From contig MU004230.1 in assembly GCA_010405405.1 (NCBI GenBank), positions 3,183,744 to 3,247,743 of the forward strand: 64,000 nt of DNA, given 5' to 3'. Origin of the DNA: Microthyrium microscopicum (taxonomy: Eukaryota; Ascomycota; Dothideomycetes; Microthyriales; Microthyriaceae). A program made the position numbers and the translations under genes. Shown piece after piece: positions 35,601 through 46,672 of the stretch (its first letter is position 1; every line of letters starts with the position of its first letter). The notes beneath the pieces were generated by a model. The model saw only the letters and a list, made by a program, of their open reading frames with translations. It searched no databases and was not told where the DNA came from.

Positions 35601-35798
35601 TAGATTAACTAATACTAGATAGGAATTATAATACTAAAATACTTATATATAATGCTATATTTACTACTTTAAGATATTTCTATTATTTAGTAATGTTGAA
35701 GTAAAGTTGTATGTAAAATACGCTAAGAAAGCTTTACTAACGATTTAATATGGGGACCATTTTTAGGGATATTCACGCTAAAACAGCCCAAAAATACC

Positions 35799-35835
35799 GT
35801 CCGTGCTGTTGCATGAGAACCGCCGACCACGGTAT
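35799..35835 (-). repeat. Right terminal inverted repeat of the pogo-like element
   Basis: Reverse complement of 32658-32694 with 36 of 37 identical bases. The shared core (GCATGAGAACCGCCGACC) also explains why two unrelated short ORFs on opposite strands both contain LHENRRPRY. Confidence 0.85.
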
Positions 35836-36160
35836 ATATACGAGCTCGTTGAGAGATTACGTACCTCTTCTTATTCCCGATACCCGGATACGTTGAACTT
35901 ACCCGTGGATCATATGGGGTTAGTAGCTGGAACCCGGTTCTTAATGGCTAATATCAACAAGGCCATCCTCGAATTCTCACAAGTTTCTTGAATTGAAGCA
36001 TGAATTCGAATTGTACAGTTGGACTGGTCAACGCTGGGTATCTAGTACATACAAGGGGATCCGCTATTGCAGACACTGCTTGATTTGTTCAATGGGCATC
36101 TTTGCGTGAATCACCCTTTTTTGGCATCTTGAAGGAAATACGAGGAGCCGATGAATCGTC
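35836..36160. other. Intergenic, 3' flank of NOP6
   Basis: 325 bp of normal composition between the transposon and NOP6; nothing else seen. Confidence 0.6.
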
Positions 36161-37557
36161 CTATCGTCTCATCGGAGCCATCTGAGCCATTCTGCTAGGA
36201 TGGATATCAGCATGCTCGTTCTGAACCTTGGGCGTTGCACCCTCTGCTGGCTTTTCAGCATTGACGCCGGATCCTGTGAAGTTTCGTTGACGTTCATCAC
36301 GTAGTTTGTCGTTCTTCTCCAAGATCTTGTTCTTGCGAGCATCCGTGTTGCCTCCGCCACCAGCACTGTGAACATGTTAGAGACTGTTGACTCAAATTTG
36401 AGAATTGATACTTACGTCAACTCAACATTGATTCTTCTAGCTTCACCTTTACCGTCTTCAAAGTTTGAGTGATGATAGAGTTTGAGGCAGGTCTTCATGC
36501 GATCGTAAGCCTCGAATTCAATGAATGCAAAGCCCTTGGATTTGCCGGTATCTTTGTGAGTCATGAGGCGAACAGCATCTGGGCGAACGCTGGCAAAGTG
36601 CTTTGAGACATCCTCTTTGGTAGCAGTATAGGGAAGGTTGCCAATGAAAGCAATGAAGCGCACCTTCTTAGGAGGCACTTCTTGTGGTCCTAAGTCCGTT
36701 TTGACTCGTTTTGCGGATGGTTCTGCTTCATCAGCGTCGTTCTCGCCCTCCTCACCAACAGCAGCTTTGGACTTCTTCTTCTTTGACTTTCTGGCTTTCT
36801 TGCTGTCTGCATCGTCCGCCTCGACTGGTACTTGGACAGCTCCCTCTGTAGGTTCTTCACCATTGGCTTTGGCAGCTCGCTTTTCCTTTCTCTTCAAGTT
36901 CTTCTTTTGTGATTTTTTCAAGTCGGCAGGCTCAACAGCCTCGTCATTGGGTTCGACTGCAGGCTCAGCAGCTACGGGCTTAAAAACCTCTTGGACAGGT
37001 TGAGTCTCTTCCTTGTCTTCCTTGTCTTCCGCCTCTGCCTTCTTCGCCTTCTTTGCCTCCTTCATCTTCTTCTTTTCCTCCTTTGCTTTCGCCTTCCACT
37101 CCGCCTTCTTGATTTGTGTTGCAGATTTCTCCTCTTCTGCTGCATCGGCCTCATTCACCTCAGCAACAGGCTCCGACTTGGCAGCCTTCTTGTCTTTCTT
37201 ATCCTTCTTCTCCTTCTTGTCTTTTTTGCTCTTTGTAGGCAGGACCTCGATTTGCTCCTCTGCCTCAGCGTCGTCAGCGCCTGCTTTGGCAGCTGCTTCT
37301 TCCTCGGCACGAAGGGTTCGTCGCTTTTGTCTCGCCATTTGCTTCTTGAGTTTCTTGGTCATGACAACGTCATTCGAGATCGGTTCAGCAGTTTTGACAT
37401 CGGCATCGACTTCGCTTCGTTTTCGTTTCTTGCCGTTCGTCTCGCTTTTGGCTGGGGCTTCAAGCTCCATAGGTTCTGCGGTCTCGTCCACCTTGGTCTT
37501 GTCCTTGCGACTTTTCTTGTATTTAGACTCCTTCATGGTGACTGGGTCTTTCGACAT
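36161..37557 (-). CDS. NOP6: NOP6-like RRM ribosome-biogenesis protein
   Basis: Exons 37557-36416 and 36365-36161 give 448 residues. Residues 1-295 are a Lys/Glu/Ala-rich, coiled-coil-like tail with KRKR and many KKxKK runs (nucleolar targeting). One RRM begins near residue 299 (VRFIAFIGNLPYTATKEDVSKHF) with RNP1-like KSKGFAFIEFE. The intron falls in the conserved join INVELT/AGGGGN, followed by D-x-R-K-N-K-I-x-E-K-N-x-K-L-x-x-E-R, the hallmark C-terminal segment of fungal Nop6. Yeast Nop6 associates with early 90S pre-ribosomes and the U3/snR57 region. The start at 37557 was preferred over an upstream TTG because the intervening residues are hydrophobic and unconserved-looking. Divergent from SHY1, 257 bp apart. 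Confidence 0.87.
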
Positions 37558-37814
37558 GATGAAACGTAAGCAGGTACTGAAGAGGATACGCTGTATTTTT
37601 ACGTAGACACAAATGGGAATTTTCCAAGGCGTTGGAGAGGCTGCGAAAAAAAGTTCGAGAATTTGAGTGGGGTTGGGAATAATTTTGAAATGCATGTGCG
37701 CTAGGCTCAACAAGGGTTAGCTCATTCGTCCAACGCAACTTTAATTCTTGAGAGCTTCGTTGATCAGATCTGATATGCGCAACATCAACTCTTCCCATTG
37801 AGAGCTCAATTACC

Positions 37815-38960
37815 ATGAATTGTATAAGATGTAGGCTTCTCCAAGCCCTGGAAAGCGGCGCTATCCCCCGAAAGCTCTTTCAGTCCCCCAAATTCCAACT
37901 CCACACCAGGCGCATACCGCAACTCCCAAAGCAATTCTCAACCCTCCCATCGCGAAAGCAACAACAATCCAGCAACCCAGCAGACGACGACCCATCCTGG
38001 ATATCCAGCGTAGACCGCGAACCCCAAATCGTCAAAGTAAAAGACGGCCACGGGCCCGGTATAATCCTTCTCGGTACTTCCTCCTCCCATCCCACTGCGA
38101 CCTTGTAGACCTCACCATACTCACAAATCATCTAGCACTAATCCCCCTAACCGCCTTCGCCCTCGGCACCTGGCAAGTCAAACGCCTGCAATGGAAAACC
38201 GACCTCATAGCCCGCTACGAAGACCAACTAATCCGACCTCCCCTCCCCCTCCCACCGCAACTAGACCTCTCCGCGCTCCCCGCCTTTGACTTCCGGCGCG
38301 TCTACGTGACCGGCCACTACCGACACGATCTCGAAATGCTCATCGGGCCACGCATACGAGACGGCGAAGACGGATATGTAGTCGTCACGCCCTTTGAGCG
38401 GACGGAAGGGGGTAGCACGATACTGGTAAATCGCGGGTGGATTAAGAAAGATCGGAAGGAGCAGAAGAGTAGGAGTGGGGAGGATGCGTTGCCTCAGGGT
38501 GTGATGCAGGTGGAGGGGTTGTTGAGGGATAATCCGAAGAAGAATATGTTTACGCCGGAAAATCAGCCGGAAAAGGGACTGTTTTTCTTTCCGGATGTGG
38601 TGCAGATGGCGGAGTTGGTGGGGGCTGTGCCGGTTTGGATTGAGAGTACGATGGGTATGTGTTTGACCTCCCTTCATGGGAAGAAATGGATTACTGATTG
38701 AGGATAGAGCCGGAGCTGTTTGAAACGTTACGGAGGGAGGAGAAGGGTGTGCCGATGGGGAGACCGCCGGCGGTGAATTTGAGTAATAATCATGCTCAGT
38801 ATATATTTACTTGGTATGTGGCATTTTTCATGATATCGTTTATTCGCTAATTCATTACAGGTATGCATTGGCTGCGGCCACGTCTATTATGTTTGCTATG
38901 GTGTTCAAGAAAGCACCGAAAGGCCCTGGTGGACGTGTACGAAGGAGTTCAGAGTGGTAG
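37815..38960 (+). CDS. SHY1: Cytochrome c oxidase assembly protein SURF1/SHY1
   Basis: Exons 37815-38073, 38109-38654, 38708-38813 and 38861-38960 give 336 residues. SHY1 is an inner mitochondrial membrane protein needed for Cox1 haem insertion and early complex IV assembly. The N-terminus is Arg-rich with few acidic residues (presequence). The first membrane helix leads into TAFALGTWQVKRLQWK, the SURF1 signature. FDFRRVYVTGHY, GYVVVTPFER, STILVNRGWI and NNHAQYIFTWYALA (the last split by intron 3) complete the family pattern, ending in the second helix and a basic tail. Intron 1 is only 35 nt yet is needed to keep the frame. The 3' half switches to G-ending codons. The stop is 27 bp from the CENP-T stop. 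Confidence 0.93.
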
Positions 38961-38987
38961 TGATAGACTTATTATACCCCATCCAGT

Positions 38988-40909
38988 TTACTCTTCTTCA
39001 TCAATAACTGATAATCGTCGCTTCTTGCCTCGTGGTAGTTTCGTGGGTGCCATTCGCACTGACTGGAGCAATTCTCCAGGGAGGTACTTTTGGGCTATGG
39101 AGAACACAGTGTTGTGGTCATTGAGTTGGCGTTGTCTGGTATTTAAATTAGCAAGGATTCTGTCGAAGAATTGATAGAACATACCGTTTCATGAGTGTCA
39201 CGACATCAGCCTCCTCAATCGTCTTTCTTCTCGCATGTGTCGAGTATGTTGCCAAATCCTCAGACAAGCGCTCAAAGAACCAGTCTGATGCCTCAGTGAG
39301 TGCAGTAACCGTGTCCTTATTGATCTTGCCGTTGCCACCAGATTGCTTCGAGAAAGTGCTGGCTAGCTTCTTGATGACATTTGCAGGCAATGAAGGGTAT
39401 TCATTGCCTAGTCGTGATGTGTGCCGTACTTTCGGCTTCAGTTGGCGCTTTATGTTTGCCTGAACCTTTGCAATGACAGGTGGTGAAGGAACAGGATGGT
39501 GGGAATCTTCCGGTGAGACTCCTTGCTCCTCTTCGACTTCCATGTCCTCCGCATCCATTGCTTCTGCTTCAATCTCGGCGTCTTCAACCTCAACATCGTC
39601 GAGATCTTCTGCTTGATCATCGATGAACAATCCGGGACCTGATACACCGTTGAATCCAGCCGCGGCTTCTTCATCCTCCTCTTCCACTTCGTCTTCTGCT
39701 CCAAGTTCGCCCCCCTCAGCCTCATCAACATAAATCGGCATGTCCAACTCCGCCGTCTGCTCATCATCCTCCTCATACACCTCAGGCGCACCAAATGAAG
39801 ATCTTGGACCACCACCAATATCAAACTGGAAAGTCGGATCCCCATCCGTCCCCAACGACTGTCTCGTAATACTCAAGTCTCCCTCCTCCTCTCTCCGCAT
39901 CAACGCCCTCAGATTTCCCGTCGTCCCATTATCAATGAGTTCCGACTCATCAAGATCACCCGGCGGACCATCCGTATCCAGGAAACCCATCATACTATCC
40001 ATGAATCCCTCTGCATCCGTCTGGTCCGACCGAATATCACCAAGCACACCCATCTGATCACTCATCCGTCGCGCATCAAAGCTCGAGCGTCGCCGATTGT
40101 ACTGCCGCCGACCGGCCTCCATGTCCGCATCATCGAGTGCTATCGACATGCGTGGCGGGGCCTCGTGGAAGCTATCGTACTCCATGTCCGCCATCCCCAG
40201 AGTCATGGTAGGAGCTTCGGGAGACGGACTCTCAGAAGGTAGCTGTGAGCGACGGCGCGAGGATGGAACGATAGGCGTGTGGGCAATTGGAGCAGATTTT
40301 GCGGCCAATGCGCGACTCAGCATTCGTAATTCGTTGCGCGGAGTCTCTCTAAGTGTCCGCCCGCTTTGCCGGCGATCTTTTCGGCCGGGTGTAGCGCCCG
40401 CATATTTGCGTAAGTTGTTGGACTGTTGCTGTGCTCGTACACCGTGGGGAGTGGTGGGTTTGCGGCCGGGTGTGGAGCGAAATGGCAATCGTCCGCTAGG
40501 TGTTGCTTTTGCACCGGTTCCTGGAGTGGTGCCGCGGCTACTATTGTGGTTTGCTCCATTGCGCAAAGGATTCCGGGCGGGTGTTTTTATTGTGTCTCGT
40601 TCTGAGGATGGATTGGGAGGGTTGAGGGTCTGACCGAGTTGGTGTAGCTAAAATTGTGAGCTGCTTTGTTTACTTTTATGGTGGGCATGCCATACCTTTC
40701 CATGTATTGTTGAATCACCTTCGTTCTGGTGAGCTATGTTTGTGTTTGCAATTTGGCCAAGTTGATGAAGCTATATTACGTATTAGTCTCCATACTTTGA
40801 TATTTATGCTGCCACCCACGTCTGCAAAGGGTGTAACTGCCTGTTGAACCTCGACGGCCTCTGAATTGCGCGGTGTTACTCGCGGTCGCTTTGTTGACCG
40901 TTCTGCCAT
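38988..40909 (-). CDS. CENP-T homolog (kinetochore histone-fold protein)
   Basis: Firm exons: 40647-39185 and 39135-38988 (537 codons including stop). The first coding exon is probably 40909-40796 (begins MAERSTKRPRVTPR), joined directly or through a 15-nt exon at 40733-40719; both options keep frame. This gives about 574-579 residues. CENP-T links centromeric chromatin to the outer kinetochore through an N-terminal unstructured tail and a C-terminal histone fold that pairs with CENP-W. The tail here is rich in TP and RR motifs, with SGRTLRETPRNELRML and a long acidic stretch. The histone fold runs from LPANVIKKLASTF through DWFFERLSEDLATYSTHARRKTI to EEADVVTLMKR, continued after the last intron by QRQLNDHNTVFSIAQKYLP, a typical CENP-T ending. 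Confidence 0.85.
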
Positions 40910-41299
40910 GTTGACAGAGAAAATATGTGGAATACAGAAGAAGGAAGGGTCAATTAGAAAATCTCCTAGAAGTATTCGCAGGCTGTTCCGACAGTAGGTA
41001 TATTTGACATTCTGTTACTGAAACGAGTCGACGGCAGGGCAGCAATGACAGAAGTTGATGTTGGAATTAATCAATCAGTCGCCAGACGCGTCGCGTGTCG
41101 GCTCATCAAGTGGTCAATGCGCATCTGCAAACTGCCACTAAGAAACACGCTAGCAATTTAAGGTTATCGATAACCCTCCTCTTTCTTTTGGTAACAACTT
41201 TTTCTTGCTCCCCACCAGTGAACATTGTGTACCTGAGCCCTCCAGATATATCGACCCGTGGACTACGAAAGCTTTGGTCTGTCGGAGAATTTATTCAAC
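40910..41299. other. Divergent promoter region of CENP-T and CMS1
   Basis: 390 bp between divergent start codons. No other feature recognised. Confidence 0.65.
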
Positions 41300-42290
41300 A
41301 TGGCTGACCGTCAACCACTACCGCCAAGTCCAAGCACGAAACGGAAACTTGAGGACGATGCTCCCGAACCAGCGGTGGAGAAGAAGCGCAAAATCAAGAA
41401 GGCAAAGACACCAAGACAACGACCGGGCGAAGATTTTGATGATACACAAGGATTAAATCTTGCCATTGGTCGTATGGATTCACAAGAATTGATCACATAT
41501 GTAGATTCGCGAACCAAGCAATTCGAGCCAAAGATCAGTGAGATGGAACTAGAAGACCAACGGTTGCTAGGTAGTTTGACTAAAACTCCCTTGGCTGAAA
41601 TGATATATATATATATGCTTACTGTTATGGTGTTATAGTCAAATCTATCAAAGACACCTCTCTGTGGCAAGAAACCAGGGACAAACAGCATATGCCAGAG
41701 TTCTTGGAGAATGTGGCTAGTGAAAGCTTGAGTGAGGCTGCCAAAAGTCATGGTAGTCCACATACGCTTGTAGTTGCTGGAGCAGGACTAAGAGCTGCTG
41801 ATTTGACGAGGTATATCCAACTGCACTCCACTCGTCTTCTGTATAAGCACTGACAAATACCCCAGAGCGTTGCGAAAGTTCCATAGCGCTAATGGCGCAG
41901 TTGCAAAACTCTTCGCCAAGCATATCAAAATCCAAGAATCGATAGACTTTTGCAAGCGGAAAAGGTATATCCTATGTACAGCAGAGTTTTGGATCCACTG
42001 GCTGACTTGAGCAGAATCACGATTGGTGTAGGTACACCACAGAGAATCATCGATCTTCTCGAAAATGGTAAGTTTTTGAAGATGTCTGCTTGACAGATCG
42101 CTGACAACTGATAGGAGCGCTATCTTCCAAAGACTTGAAGAGAGTGGTGATAGATGCGTCTCATGTTGATGCAAAGAGACGAGGGATTCTGGAGATGAAG
42201 GATACACTGAATCCTCTCGTAAAGCTGCTAAATACGCCACTCTTGAGAGATCGATTTACTGATGGCTCGACGACTGTGATATTCTATTGA
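41300..42290 (+). CDS. CMS1: CMS1-family 90S pre-ribosome protein
   Basis: Exons 41300-41570, 41639-41810, 41866-41964, 42015-42067 and 42115-42290 give 256 residues; all four junctions keep frame. Yeast Cms1 is a small DEAD-like protein of the U3-containing 90S pre-ribosomal complex. Seen here: a basic N-terminus (KKRKIKKAKTPRQR), an AIGRMDSQELI segment, HTLVVAGAGLRAADLTR (motif-Ia-like), ALRKF, AKLFAKHIK, RITIGVGTPQRIIDLL (motif-Ib-like, GTPxRI) and RVVIDASHVDAKRRGI (DEAD-box position, reading DASH). The family keeps a helicase-like half without a full ATPase, consistent with this length. Intron 1 contains an (AT)n run. Confidence 0.9.
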
Positions 42291-44396
42291 TCCGCGGCGA
42301 GCGTGGAGAGAAGTCGTAAGTAGGCCAGTCTAAAGCTTATTTATTCAAGTTCATACAAGAATGATTTTTAATGAACAAGCTGACATGGTGCATAAGATAG
42401 CAGTCAGTCTTTGCCTCAAACATCTATCGTTATACTCTCAAGTAGTAGTGAGAGATGTTGAAGAATCATGCACGAAGCAAAGAACAACACAAAGCCATCA
42501 AATATAACCACGCGGTATCGACCACAATCAGTAACTCGAACTACCGTACCTATATAAATAATCTCGCTTTCGCCATACATGTCTGAACACCGTAGCAAGC
42601 TAACCAAAAGAAGCCGATATAACGAGCGTTTCTGAAACGCGGCGTGCACTTCGCGGCGGGAGGGATGCATGCCGGGCCTGTTGAGATACGAAACTCAAAC
42701 AGCAGGCTTCACTTTTTAGGTGCAAGTTTGTTTGTGGGCTGATGCGCCTTTAAACGCCCGAAGTCTTGATGGATTTACGGCGGGCCTGATTACATAGGTG
42801 AAAGGATCAATGATGGTTTTGGTGTTGAGTTGGCGCTTGTAGTGTATTTTCGAAGCACCAATTAGATGTGGATGACGGGGTAGAGGCAGAAGAGAGGGCA
42901 CTTAGATCGCTTGCGCGACGTATCATAGAAAAGGTGTTTTTTTAGACATGGCAAAGAAACTTGGGAGAGAATTGGTTGGGTTAAGGTAAGAATGTTTGAG
43001 GTCGCCTTGTCGCTTGGTTCGAGTTTGAATGTGCATTACGAATGAATGTTGCGTACGACTTGTAGGCAAGTATGGAACGAAGGAAACGTTCCCAGGATTA
43101 AAGCGATTCCAACGGTAGCAGGCGAAGGGACATTTGCTCAAACGGGATGAAAAGAGTTTGATGTATTTCTGGTCATTTCCAGCCTGATAAGGTCGTGGAT
43201 TAGGAAAAAGGAGATCAGCATAGTAATTACCAGATATGATTGAGAACCGTAGAAGAACGGGTGGTCGTCGGTTCGAAGGCCCTTGCTTTAAGTTGCTTCA
43301 TGTTTTCAACGATGTGACTGGCCTCCATGATATTTGATGGGAAGGGTCAAGAGCATACAAGGCTTCAAGCGTGGTAAGAAGAGCAAGACAGCAACAGGCG
43401 GCGTAACTATCAAAAATGCAGTCGGCGTAATTAGGAGCATCTTGACGAATCAGTGTGAAGACAGTGGCATGGGAGGATACACTGGTAGTAGCAGACAGGG
43501 ACACAGATGCCTCAAGCAGGACTCAAATACCCGATGGGTTGCTTCAACTTAGCCCGCGTACAGGTAGCATGGATTGCATGATAGCTGGAACTTTGGAAGA
43601 AAGGAAATGGTTGGCGGGATCTTGATTGATGGATGGATTGGAGTCTTGATTCTTGAGGAGAGGATTTAGAGGAGAAGAAGAGAGGTGTAGAACATCTGAT
43701 AAATGGTGCATCTTCAAATTCTCCACTATTTCACCAACTCGCCCCTGCTCCCATCCCATCCATCAGATCTATCTTTCCCCCAACCTTCTTCACCACAATC
43801 TGCACATCGTCTTTACTACCACTCCATTGCCTGCCCACCCATTGAAGTCTGAATAGACTCTTAGCCTCATATTCTCTACTAGGGTCCTCCTCTCCGCTGG
43901 TTCCCGCCACTACAGTCCCCGGACACCGTCAAACCCTGCCTTTTCACGGACCTACACGCATTCACAGCTTGGATCTGACGTTAGTACTCCCGTCTGCCAT
44001 CCGATCCCATCGTCACTTTGTGCTACCAGCTGCCGAATCGCACTTGTTCGCGTTCTGCACAGCGTCCAGCACTTGATTGCATACGTCAAACCATATACAT
44101 CTGCTTTGGCATCATCAAACCCGCGTTCAGCGCATTGTTTCTCATAACATCTACTTCACCCGGGCTGACACTTGCCAGACGACCCAGTTTCACATCCAGC
44201 GTCTACTTCCCCCCTCCTCAATACCACTTGATCTGCCTTTTCCACCGCCATTTCCTTCATAACAGAACACTTGAAAGTCTACGCCTTGACTCTAGCAGCT
44301 GCATCTTAAGATCATAGCTCCAACGTCAGGAATATCCACAAGCCGCGATCCAACTCATCTCTTTGTACTACCCATCTCTATCATCCATTAATTATC
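42291..44396. other. 2.1-kb upstream region of the Rac gene
   Basis: No ORF with conserved motifs. The last 600 bp are strongly pyrimidine-rich with repeated CCATC/CTTCC words, typical of a fungal core promoter and long leader. A non-coding transcript is possible but not shown. Confidence 0.55.
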
Positions 44397-45258
44397 ATGG
44401 CCGCCGCTCCAACAACTAAATCGCTAAAGGTTAGATCGACCCTTTGTTGCCTCTTCTTGCACTCTGATACTAACTCTACTTAGTGCGTGGTGACTGGCGA
44501 TGGTGCTGTAGGAAAGGTACAACCGTTCCTATCGCCCCTCATCGAGAACGGATACTCACTGCTCTTAGACATGTCTCCTCATTTCATACACTACCAATGC
44601 TTTCCCCGGCGAATATATCCCCACGGTGTAAGGACTGTCTTCCGCATCCATTGTCAAATGCTAACCAAAATAAGCTTCGACAACTACTCTGCTAGCGTCA
44701 TGGTAGATGGGAAGCCCATCAGTTTAGGTCTCTGGGATACTGCCGGGCAGGAAGATTACGATCGCTTGCGGCCACTTTCATACCCACAAACAGACGTTTT
44801 TCTAATTTGCTTCTCCATTGTGAGCAGAGCCTCCTTTGACAACGTAAAGGCGAAGGTACGCGAGAATCACATATTGTGGAGGACAATTCTTCTAACGAAT
44901 ATTGTAGTGGGCACCAGAAATTGAGCATCATGCGCCAGGCGTTCCCATCATTCTTGTAGGCACAAAGCTCGATCTTCGCGATGACGAATCCACGAAAGAA
45001 AGCATGCGCAAGATGCGAACAACCCCGGTCCAATATGAAGAGGCTCTACAGGTTGGGCGAGAAATCAAGGCGCGCAAGTACCTAGAGTGCTCTGCCTTGA
45101 CACAACGCAATCTCAAGAGTGTATTCGACGAGGCAATCCGGTAAGTCTTTGCGATTAGATTTGACATTGGATCTGGGTACTGATTTTTCTGCAGCGCCGT
45201 TTTGCAACAAGGTACTGGACAGAAGAAACAAAAGAAGCGAAGCTGCACCATCCTATAG
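44397..45258 (+). CDS. racA: Rho-family GTPase Rac (RacA/Rac1)
   Basis: Exons 44397-44429, 44484-44516, 44569-44627, 44675-44855, 44908-45140 and 45195-45258 give 200 residues, the normal Rac length. Rac controls actin organisation, hyphal tip growth and NADPH oxidase in filamentous fungi. Visible: P-loop GDGAVGKT (split by intron 2), effector region [38 protein letters not shown] and a polybasic tail before the CTIL box, a geranylgeranylation signal. SLKCVVTGDG and the tail identify Rac rather than Cdc42. Two small differences from the usual sequence are SRASFDN (for SPPSFDN) and KWAPEIE (for KWYPEIE). Two of the exons are only 33 nt. Confidence 0.95.
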
Positions 45259-46672
45259 ATATCCCCATTTCATATACTTGTGGCACCACCCGGCGTTTAT
45301 ATTGCGAATAGAGGAGGATCCTGCCTAGGAAATGATCATATCGAACATGGAGACACAACTCAGAAATCACCATCCAACGACTAGCCATTTCAAATCAAGA
45401 CGTTTTGCCATTTTCGGTAGATTGGCTGCCTTTTGTCGGCATGAACCATGGGAAAGAGCTTGGATTGCGCCAGCAAGATGGGATATCAATGCTTGGCTTG
45501 AAGTAGTTTTTATTCCCCTTGATATCCCGGATGCCGGACAGATCTAGCTCTAAGCTTCCTACGCTTGATATGGAAACTAGTTTTCAATGCTTTCTTGGAT
45601 CCAAGTTGAATGGTTTTTGACGTCTCGAGTCATTCCTTATTTGCTCGAAACCCTTTTTTTTTGCTTGTAATCGGATCAAAATGCGAGTTATATTTTCGTC
45701 GACTTTTTTTTGCGAGCCTTTGGGTTTGGCATTTTGAACGGTTCTTTTTTATCTTCTTTACCTCTCCTGTAGATAACGAGTAGTGGTCATGAGCAAGAAA
45801 TTTGTGGATAATCTTTTCGATGTTGTTATATCTATGCCTCTATTGCTTGAGTGATTGCTAACTAGGAAGCCATACTGGAAGATATATGTCAAGGTACGTT
45901 TATAGTGGATTTGATAAGCGATGTGCTTACGCGGTGCTAGGTGTCTTCTTTTCGATCCCACTGAGTTCGCTTCGATTGATGCGATTGATCAGTTTGCTCT
46001 AGCTAAAGTTGAGTCCAGTTGGCTTACATCTCCTCACTTGGATGAAGTTGTATCCTACAGAATCCGGCTCAGAGAACCCCATGAATGTCATAACTTGGTC
46101 AGCCCATGGCTACACTCGGCCATTACCTTCAATTCGTAGCCGCCGGATATGCTGGTTCAGAACAGATAATGGTAACTGTTGCATACGGTTTCATCAATAG
46201 ATGAGCATATACTCCCTCCTTTGCTTGCTGGCTGATCCAATTGAGCATTATGCTGCGCCTCACTGCGGAGGCACGGCTTCGGCTACGCCGATATAGGTGA
46301 TTAGATGAACGATTGAGGAAAGAGCAGTTCACGATGCCGACTTCGGGCACAGAAAGGAGTCAATTGCTCCTTCCTCTTGGAGTCTACCTGAAGAACTGGC
46401 TTATTGCGCACGAACACCTCGGTATGTCGGTTCTATTGGCTCCATCCACCTAAAACCTCCACCTCGAAATCTCACGATCTTCGCCGCCTTCATGTCCCAC
46501 CTCTAACACTCTATCCTTTCCTCAGCTACCTGTAGGAGATAGTCCTTGCGTGTCTCCTTCTTCCCTGGGCTTAGCACTGTGTGAAATCTGCGTGGAATCT
46601 GCCGCTTCAGGCTCACCGCCCCGGTCTAACGTTGTTCGGCCTGGTATTTCACCTTACGAGACTCAAGCAGCC
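45259..46672. other. Intergenic between Rac and the large uncharacterised gene
   Basis: 1.4 kb. It contains several T-rich runs (45650-45760) and short ORFs without motifs. A C/T-rich leader appears from about 46440. Confidence 0.55.

Larger units (their letters stand above)
32658..35835 (+). mobile_element. RIP-inactivated pogo/Tigger-like (Tc1/mariner superfamily) DNA transposon
   Basis: Inverted repeats of 37 bp, identical at 36 positions, bound a 3.18-kb AT-rich, RIP-mutated interior. If the outermost TA on each side is taken as the target duplication, the ends begin CCGTGGTCGGCGG, which suits Tc1/mariner-type TA insertion. Plus-strand reading through stops recovers DDE_1 (pogo) landmarks. 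NIDK at 33847 corresponds to N-x-D-E, and TSNEKR at 33940 and LIIFKRTT near 34015 match the family's E-K-R and P-x-I-I-F-K-G motifs. LDVFK at 34428 matches the second aspartate (LDxFxxH), and PLNVSINKPIK at 34533 matches LQPLDVSxNxPFK. In that last motif the third aspartate is Asn: GAC to AAC after T, exactly a TpG to TpA RIP change. The terminal ~120 bp at each end keep normal CpA. Confidence 0.8.

Noticed and set aside
43200-43300. tRNA-like GGTTCGAAGGCC
   Set aside because: A T-loop-like word is present but no cloverleaf with matching acceptor and anticodon stems could be formed.
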